A DNA stretch of 8,715 bases from contig JAOZST010000157.1 in assembly GCA_029939535.1 (NCBI GenBank), positions 1 through 8,715 on the forward strand. Direction: 5' to 3'. Position numbers and translations under genes: made by a program. Positions 1-5,115 of this stretch are shown piece by piece (position 1 is the first letter of the stretch; each line of letters opens with the position of its first letter). Source of the DNA: NBML01 sp029939535. GTDB taxonomy: Bacteria; Desulfobacterota; Desulfobacteria; Desulfobacterales; Desulfobacteraceae. The notes beneath the pieces are model-generated. The model made no database searches and was not told where the DNA came from. It worked only from the letters and a program-made list of their open reading frames with translations.

Positions 1-98
1 AGCAATATTTTTTAGTTTCATAGTTCACAAAGCATAGTATAGTAGCATTTTTGATTAAATAAATCATAAGAAATTTAAATTTACAGAGGGAAATAGAC
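1..98 (+). promoter_or_regulatory. AT-rich 5' leader of the methyltransferase gene
   Basis: This AT-rich stretch carries no gene. A ribosome binding site, GAGGG at 86-90, lies 8 nt before the ATG at 99 and fixes that start. A possible weak promoter is TTGATT (51-56) with TTTAAA (74-79) at 17-bp spacing; the -10 match is poor. The 5-bp arms TGATT (52-56) and AATCA (62-66) form a small palindrome over the putative -35, but the spacing does not match an FNR site. The real promoter could lie to the left of the window. Confidence 0.35.
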
Positions 99-977
99 AT
101 GTCTTTACTGACAAGAATCCAGGAACATGGCCTGCTGTTCGATGGTGCCATGGGAACCATGCTTATCCAGGCCGGACTCAAGAGCGGAACAGTCCCTGAA
201 GCATGGGTACTTGAAAGACCGGAAGAAATAATAAAGGTTCATCAGGGATATGCTGATGCAGGTGCTGATATCCTCATAACAAATACATTTGGCGGCAATT
301 TAATAAAATTAAAAAAAGCCGGGTTTGAAAAAAGAGCAGACGAAATCAATAAAAATGCGGCTAGTCTTGCAAAATCAATTGCAAAGGGCAAATGTCTGGT
401 GGCCGGTAACATTGGGCCCACGGGTGAATTATTGCAGCCTGGAAGCCCTATATCCGAAGATGCAGTCAGGGATTGCTTTGCAGCCCAGGCCCAGGCACTG
501 GCAGAAAGTGATGTGGATCTGTTTTTAGTGCAGACTTTTTTTAATTTAAAAGAAATTTTAACCGCCATAAAAGGGATTCAATCAGTTAGTGATTTGCCTG
601 TTTTTGCTTCCATGACCTTCCAGGAATATCCAAAGGGCTTTGCAACCCTTATGGGTGACTCTGTGGAATATAGCATGAAAGCTCTTACAGATGCCAATGC
701 TTTGGTTGTTGGCGCCAACTGCTCCATTGGCAGCGACCGCATGGTTCTCCTGGCAAAAGAAATTCGGAAAGCAGTTTCTACGCCGGTAATGGTGGCACCA
801 AATGCGGGTTCTCCAGAAGTCCGGGAAGGAAAAACCATTTACAGTGAAGATGCACAGACCTTTTCCGATAATATGTCTCGCATAAAATCTTTGGGAATAG
901 AGGTGATGGGCGGATGTTGCGGGACAACACCGGAGTATATACGCCAAACAATAAAGAAGACAAAAATCAAAAAGTAA
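99..977 (+). CDS. Stand-alone homocysteine S-methyltransferase domain protein (MetH N-terminal module type)
   Basis: This 292-residue protein is a single homocysteine-binding (S-methyltransferase) TIM barrel. Near the start is the family signature DGAMGTM (residues 15-21). TNTFGGN (61-67) follows, then GNIGPTG (103-109). The zinc and thiol-binding cysteines are C208 in GANCSIG and the pair C273-C274 in GGCCGTTP, almost exactly where the Thermotoga MetH zinc ligands lie (207, 272, 273). Such domains activate homocysteine thiolate on zinc and move a methyl group onto it, making methionine in the cytoplasm. The folate, cobalamin and reactivation modules of full MetH are absent, so the protein either works with separate partners or takes methyl groups from a small donor such as a sulfonium or betaine compound. 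The donor cannot be read from sequence. The ATG at 99 has a ribosome binding site 8 nt upstream. A strong hairpin follows the gene, before the acyl-CoA synthetase. Confidence 0.85.
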   Translation: MSLLTRIQEHGLLFDGAMGTMLIQAGLKSGTVPEAWVLERPEEIIKVHQGYADAGADILITNTFGGNLIKLKKAGFEKRADEINKNAASLAKSIAKGKCLVAGNIGPTGELLQPGSPISEDAVRDCFAAQAQALAESDVDLFLVQTFFNLKEILTAIKGIQSVSDLPVFASMTFQEYPKGFATLMGDSVEYSMKALTDANALVVGANCSIGSDRMVLLAKEIRKAVSTPVMVAPNAGSPEVREGKTIYSEDAQTFSDNMSRIKSLGIEVMGGCCGTTPEYIRQTIKKTKIKK

Positions 978-1000
978 TTCAAGCCATCTTGAAAAAAGGG

Positions 1001-1006
1001 TATAAA
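1001..1006 (+). promoter_or_regulatory. Possible -10 box upstream of the acyl-CoA synthetase gene
   Basis: TATAAA just after the methyltransferase stop matches five of six positions of a sigma-70 -10 box. The best -35 at 17-bp spacing is the poor TTCAAG (978-983). If used, transcription would start near 1013 and put the 1025-1052 hairpin in the leader of the acyl-CoA synthetase mRNA. This is weak evidence and could be chance in AT-rich DNA. Confidence 0.25.
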
Positions 1007-1024
1007 ACAAATCAATGTGGATGA

Positions 1025-1052
1025 AAAAGACTGCTTCCCTAAGCAGTCTTTT
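1025..1052 (+). terminator. Intrinsic-terminator-like hairpin between methyltransferase and acyl-CoA synthetase genes
   Basis: The arms AAAAGACTGCTT (1025-1036) and AAGCAGTCTTTT (1041-1052) pair perfectly over 12 bp around a CCCT loop. The A-tract, GC-containing core and T-tract are the shape of a rho-independent terminator that would work in both directions. The ribosome binding site of the next gene begins only 10 nt after the hairpin, leaving almost no room for a promoter between them. The synthetase is therefore probably transcribed through this hairpin, making it an attenuator or partial terminator. Confidence 0.75.
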
Positions 1053-1076
1053 CAGTTGTTTAAAGGAGAATTGTTA

Positions 1077-3182
1077 ATGAAGTTTTTTTTCGAACCCAGG
1101 GGAATTGCTGTAGTGGGTGCCACAACCAGCAAAGAAAAAGGTGGCAATATTATTGTTTCAAATCTTAAAAAAGGGTATCAAGGCCAGGTTTATCCAGTCA
1201 ACCCCCGTTACCGGGAGGTTGAAGGGTTTGAGTGCTATCCCTCGATTACCCATGTCCCGGACCCGGTAGACCTTGCCATTGTATTTGTTTCAGCTCAAAT
1301 GGTGCCCCTGGTTATTGATGCCTGCGCCAGGAGAAAAATTCCAGGTGTCATGATTCAGTCGGCTGGATTCTCGGAGACCGGAGCCCAGGGAGAAGCATTG
1401 CAACAGGATGCAAAACAGATGGCCCACAAGGCCGGAATCAGATTGTGGGGCCCCAACTGCATGGGACTGGTGGATGCCAACCATAGATTAGTCTTTTCCA
1501 CGGTGACACCCGGCATATGGGATACAGGGCTTACACCTGGAAACGTTTCTTTGATTGCCCAGAGCGGAATGCTTTCAGGGGCTTTTCTCATCGATCTCAT
1601 GTCCCACGGGGCCATGGGGATATCCAAGGTCTGTTCCATTGGGAACAAGATGGATGTGGATGAAAACGATCTTTTGGAATATTTAATTGATGACCCGGAT
1701 ACAGCCGCCATTGGCTTATATCTTGAATCCCTTACCGACTGCCGACGGTTCATGGTGTTATCCCGGGGCACCACAAAACCCATAGTGATCCTGAACGGAG
1801 GAAAAACAGCCCAGGGAGCAGCTGCGGCCCTGAGCCATACAGCCAGTCTTTCTGCCAACGGAGTAATGGTCAGCAATGCCATGGCCCAGGCCGGAATTGT
1901 GGAAGCCAACGATTTTTACCAGCTGAGTGACTATTGCAAAACCCTGGGCATGTATCCTGAAATATCAACCCAAAACAAAAAGAGTGTTGCCGTCTTAACC
2001 TACACAGGTGCCGCAGGAATTGTTTCTACTGATATCATGCATGAACACGGCCTGGTATTGTCGGAACTCAATTCCATAACCCTGGATAAACTTCAAACCG
2101 TTTTCCCGGAATGGATGCCCCCTTCAAATCCTGTGGATATGTGGCCGGGAATCATTCTCAACGGATCAGAAAAGGCCTACAGCACAGCAATGGAAGCGGT
2201 CTGTGCCGATCCTGCTGTTGATGCTGTTTTTGTCCATTGTTTTGCCGGCGGATTTAGCCTTAAAGCCGACCTTGAAATGATGGCCCAAACCGCCAGAAAA
2301 GCTGATAAACCCTTATTCTGCTGGATATCCGGTGAACGTGATCAGGTGCATAAATTTCAAGTATCTGCACAACACCTCGGTGTCCCTGTATTTCGCGAAA
2401 TCACTCGGGCGGTGGAATGTATGGGAATTCTTCTTAATCGGCCCCGGAAAAATAATGTAAATGAGCAGGAAAGCTATAGTCAAAAAATTCCCAGGATCAA
2501 TACTGATCCCCGCCTGGACATCCTCACATCGGGAAAAGGCCTTTTGGACGAATATTTATCCAAACAGGTGCTTGCAGCCTACGGCATTCCAATTGTGGAA
2601 GAAAAACAGGTTTTTTCTCTGGATGCTGCCAGGCAGGCTGCAAAGGAAATAGGATTTCCTTTGGTTGCCAAGGGAATACTTCCCGGAGTATCACACAAGA
2701 CAGAATCAAACCTGGTAAAACTGGGTATTGTTTCCGAAGAAGACCTTACATCAGCAGTGGAAGGCCTTCAAAATGCCATGCAGGACCAGGGCAGTATCCT
2801 TATACAGAAACAGGCACAGGGAAAGATTGAATTGGTAGCCGGGTTGGTCTGGGATCCCCATTTAGGTCCCTGCATCATGTGCGGCCTGGGCGGTATATTT
2901 GCCGAGGCACTGAATGACACTGCCTTTGGCCTGGCCCCTTTGAGCATGGAGGATGCCCTGAACATGATTGACCAACTGAAATGTCAACGTATTATAGGCG
3001 GGTATCGCGGATTTGATCCTGTGGACAGAAATGCCCTGGCCCGTATCCTTGTAACCCTTGGTGATATAGGATGCACCTGGCCCAATATCAAGGAAATTGA
3101 CATCAATCCTTTGATTATTCAAAAAGGGATGCCCATTGCCGTGGACGGATTAATAGTATTGTCGGATAAAAACAATGTCTGA
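1077..3182 (+). CDS. ADP-forming acyl-CoA synthetase (acetate-CoA ligase type, fused alpha-beta subunits)
   Basis: The 701-residue protein is a fused ADP-forming acyl-CoA synthetase, which interconverts acyl-CoA, ADP and phosphate with free acid, CoA and ATP. Domain order is: CoA-binding Rossmann fold (about 1-125, with VVGATTSKEKGG at 12-23 and GPNCMG at 125-130); succinyl-CoA-ligase-like middle domains (about 150-455) with the predicted phospho-histidine H254 in LSHTASL; and a C-terminal ATP-grasp domain (about 480-700) with H540, GLGGIFAEAL (603-612) and EIDINPL (673-679). In characterised archaeal enzymes phosphate passes between two histidines equivalent to H254 and H540. Two motifs deviate: SHTASL where SHTGSL is usual, and HKTESNLV where HKSDxGGV is usual, so the acyl preference may be unusual. 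The ATG at 1077 has AAGGAG (1063-1068) 8 nt upstream; an in-frame GTG at 1017 would place the hairpin inside the gene and was rejected. The acyl substrate is unknown. Confidence 0.88.
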   Translation: MKFFFEPRGIAVVGATTSKEKGGNIIVSNLKKGYQGQVYPVNPRYREVEGFECYPSITHVPDPVDLAIVFVSAQMVPLVIDACARRKIPGVMIQSAGFSETGAQGEALQQDAKQMAHKAGIRLWGPNCMGLVDANHRLVFSTVTPGIWDTGLTPGNVSLIAQSGMLSGAFLIDLMSHGAMGISKVCSIGNKMDVDENDLLEYLIDDPDTAAIGLYLESLTDCRRFMVLSRGTTKPIVILNGGKTAQGAAAALSHTASLSANGVMVSNAMAQAGIVEANDFYQLSDYCKTLGMYPEISTQNKKSVAVLTYTGAAGIVSTDIMHEHGLVLSELNSITLDKLQTVFPEWMPPSNPVDMWPGIILNGSEKAYSTAMEAVCADPAVDAVFVHCFAGGFSLKADLEMMAQTARKADKPLFCWISGERDQVHKFQVSAQHLGVPVFREITRAVECMGILLNRPRKNNVNEQESYSQKIPRINTDPRLDILTSGKGLLDEYLSKQVLAAYGIPIVEEKQVFSLDAARQAAKEIGFPLVAKGILPGVSHKTESNLVKLGIVSEEDLTSAVEGLQNAMQDQGSILIQKQAQGKIELVAGLVWDPHLGPCIMCGLGGIFAEALNDTAFGLAPLSMEDALNMIDQLKCQRIIGGYRGFDPVDRNALARILVTLGDIGCTWPNIKEIDINPLIIQKGMPIAVDGLIVLSDKNNV

Positions 3183-3200
3183 CATAGACAAATAAAAACC

Positions 3201-4064
3201 TTATGGGAAATCACTCCATTCCGTAACTGGCACCAGCGGTACTGGTGGATAAATCTGCCCGTGGTTCGGCGGCATGGAATTATAGACCCAGTCAATATCA
3301 ACTGTTCCAGTTTGAATCCCCCGGGAACGGCTCGTGCCATTAAAGGAGCCCCTGACCATCACATCCTCCATTTTCATGGTCAGTCCGAAAATTGCCACGC
3401 ACTTTCCCGGCGGGATTTGGTTTAGTTCATCACCATAGGCCATGGTTGAAAAGGCCAGCCGACTGCTGTCCGAGGCCTGGCACTGGAGGATCGGCACCAG
3501 TTCCGGATACCCGTCATCACGGATATATGAGATAAACTTTAATGTGTCTAACCGGTTAAACAAATTTTCACTAAACACATTCAAAACCCGATCACTTTTC
3601 CCGGCAGCAACACCGCCTTTGGCTATTTTTGTCATCAGGGCAGAAAAAATAACCTTTGGCAACGGAAGTGTGTCCGGCCCCCGGGCATCAATAAGGTCAA
3701 GATAATGCACGGTGTTGATACCAAAATAGGCATTATACCGAAACATGGGCTGGTCATTATATGTCTCATACTCCGGCCCTTCCTGGCGCAGATGTGTCCA
3801 CCTGGCATGTCCCCGCCACACCTTCCGATTCATATTCATTACCAGAAACCCGATCTTCGGATTCTTCTGAATATGAATTTTACTGTTTCCCTTACAGAAC
3901 TCTCCTAGAATAACCTGTTTCGGGCCAGCTGCACCAATGGATGTGATCAGCGTAATATGGGGAAGACCCTTGGGGTTTACAGAGGTCACCAGCCCGATTT
4001 TTTCAGCCGGTGCAAATGCTTCAATGGTTTGATTGTCAAATTCTTTAATGTTATACGCCACCAT
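3201..4064 (-). CDS. Two-barrel PPOX-like (pyridoxamine 5'-phosphate oxidase family) FMN-binding protein
   Basis: This 287-residue protein has two stretches resembling the FMN-binding split barrel. The first is about residues 15-90, running from EKIGLVTSVNPKGLPHITL through GFLVMNMNRKVWRGHARW. The second is about 173-240, from KFISYIRDDGYPELVPIL to VAIFGLTMKMEDVMVRG. Members of this superfamily bind flavin, and some bind F420 or haem, and act as oxidoreductases or cofactor-binding proteins. No signal peptide or membrane segment is visible, so it is probably cytoplasmic. The gene overlaps the activase gene by 14 bp, implying translational coupling. AGGAGG (4068-4073) lies only 3 nt before the ATG; the GTG at codon 2 would have a more normal 6-nt gap and may be the true start. 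Its role beside a glycyl radical enzyme is unknown; redox processing of the product, or protection of the radical enzyme, are guesses. Residues 110-114 read YNAYF, the same five residues that follow the GRE radical glycine. Confidence 0.7.
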   Translation of the reverse strand: MVAYNIKEFDNQTIEAFAPAEKIGLVTSVNPKGLPHITLITSIGAAGPKQVILGEFCKGNSKIHIQKNPKIGFLVMNMNRKVWRGHARWTHLRQEGPEYETYNDQPMFRYNAYFGINTVHYLDLIDARGPDTLPLPKVIFSALMTKIAKGGVAAGKSDRVLNVFSENLFNRLDTLKFISYIRDDGYPELVPILQCQASDSSRLAFSTMAYGDELNQIPPGKCVAIFGLTMKMEDVMVRGSFNGTSRSRGIQTGTVDIDWVYNSMPPNHGQIYPPVPLVPVTEWSDFP

Positions 4065-5058
4065 CGGCCTCCTGTTTCATTTCTTTGGTTTGCACACGGG
4101 TTGAACCCGTGGGAAATACGATTTCCGGGTCCACACCCGATAATTTAGCTGTCTTTGTCAACGCGTCCATGTCATCTTTTGTTAGCAATTCTGCATCATG
4201 AAAAGTCCATTTTTGATCCATTCGCAAATATTTGTCCCGGCACAGATTATTAAATGCACACAATTCCCATCGGTCAACCACATCAGGCAGGTTTTTTGCT
4301 ATAAACTGTCCGATTCCATTAATATTTTCTGGAATCGCTGTGGCATTAGGAATCATTGGTGTCCGAATCCACAACTTGTTCGGGTATACATGGGAACGGA
4401 GATAATCTGCTACATGCAAAAGGTTATCTAAAATTTGCCTATTACCATGCCCGGTAAACTGCTTATGGGCTGCAGAATCTATCAACTTCATATCAAACAA
4501 CACCATGGCCGAATAAGCAAGTGCCTGCTCCAGGGCTGTCCAACTGCACTGGCCACAGGTATCCAGCGCAGTATGCAGTCCCTTTTCCCGGAGGGATTTT
4601 AAAAGCGTGCCTGCAAATTCAGCCTGCATGGTCGGCTCTCCACCGGATATGGTGATTCCGCCACCAGATATTTCAAAATACGCCCGATCCTTAATGATTT
4701 CCTCCACCAGATCCTCCAGCTTCCAGATCTTCCCCATAAGTTCCATGGCAGTGCCCGGACATTCCGCCGCACACTCGCCGCAACCAGTGCATAAATTTCG
4801 ATCAATCCGCATCCCTGTTTCCGTGAAAGTCAGTGCATTTTTCTTACACACATCCAAACATGTTTTGCACCCGATACAACGGCTGCCCACCCACCAGACC
4901 TGGGGTTTTATGGAAATGCTTTCCGGATTATGACACCAGGAACAGGCAAGGGTACATCCTTTAAAAAATACCGTTGTCCGGATACCCGGCCCGTCTTCAG
5001 TGGACATTCTGACAATTTCAAGGATAGTGGCCTGATTTTTATGATTTTGTATTTGCAT
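4051..5058 (-). CDS. Glycyl radical enzyme activating protein (radical SAM activase)
   Basis: The 335-residue activase makes the glycyl radical on its partner by reductive cleavage of S-adenosylmethionine. The radical-SAM cluster ligands are C35, C39 and C42 in KGCTLACSWCHNPES. A ferredoxin-like insert supplies two further 4Fe-4S sites, C61/C64/C67/C71 and C90/C93/C96/C100, typical of activases of non-formate-lyase GREs. SGGEP (138-142), LDTCG (165-169), DMKLID (189-194) and RTPMIPNAT (232-240) are the usual SAM-binding and barrel landmarks. The N-terminal block ILEIVRMSTEDGPGIRTTVFFKG is strongly conserved in the family and argues for the upstream ATG at 5058 rather than the internal one at codon 18. 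It lies 57 bp after the GRE gene and overlaps the next gene by 14 bp. No good ribosome binding site precedes the ATG; only AGGT about 16 nt away is seen, so translation may be weak or coupled. The C-terminal tail (about 300-335) seems slightly longer than usual. Confidence 0.95.
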   Translation of the reverse strand: MQIQNHKNQATILEIVRMSTEDGPGIRTTVFFKGCTLACSWCHNPESISIKPQVWWVGSRCIGCKTCLDVCKKNALTFTETGMRIDRNLCTGCGECAAECPGTAMELMGKIWKLEDLVEEIIKDRAYFEISGGGITISGGEPTMQAEFAGTLLKSLREKGLHTALDTCGQCSWTALEQALAYSAMVLFDMKLIDSAAHKQFTGHGNRQILDNLLHVADYLRSHVYPNKLWIRTPMIPNATAIPENINGIGQFIAKNLPDVVDRWELCAFNNLCRDKYLRMDQKWTFHDAELLTKDDMDALTKTAKLSGVDPEIVFPTGSTRVQTKEMKQEADGGV

Positions 5059-5115
5059 TTATTATTTTACCGACCTGAAAAATGGTATTGGTATACTATC
5101 ATCAATCATTTTGAC

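Noticed and set aside
51..67. FNR/CRP-like palindrome in the 5' leader
   Set aside because: The half-site spacing is wrong for FNR (TTGAT-N4-ATCAA), and the arms are short and AT-rich.
790..800. TGGTGGCACCA, a match to the TGGT-N3-ACCA operator form
   Set aside because: It lies inside the methyltransferase coding sequence at conserved residues, far from any promoter, and is probably chance.
1017..1076. Upstream GTG start adding 20 residues to the acyl-CoA synthetase
   Set aside because: It would encode the terminator-like hairpin as protein, has no ribosome binding site, and the ATG at 1077 has an AAGGAG site and begins at the usual family N-terminus.
1355..1909. Long antisense open frame opposite the acyl-CoA synthetase, with similar ones opposite the methyltransferase and GRE genes
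   Set aside because: These are shadow frames of well-conserved genes, with no family motifs or start signals.
5062..5109. 15-codon leader-like open frame between the GRE and activase genes, in frame with the activase
   Set aside because: It has no ribosome binding site and no notable residues, and is separated from the activase ATG by two stop codons; probably chance.
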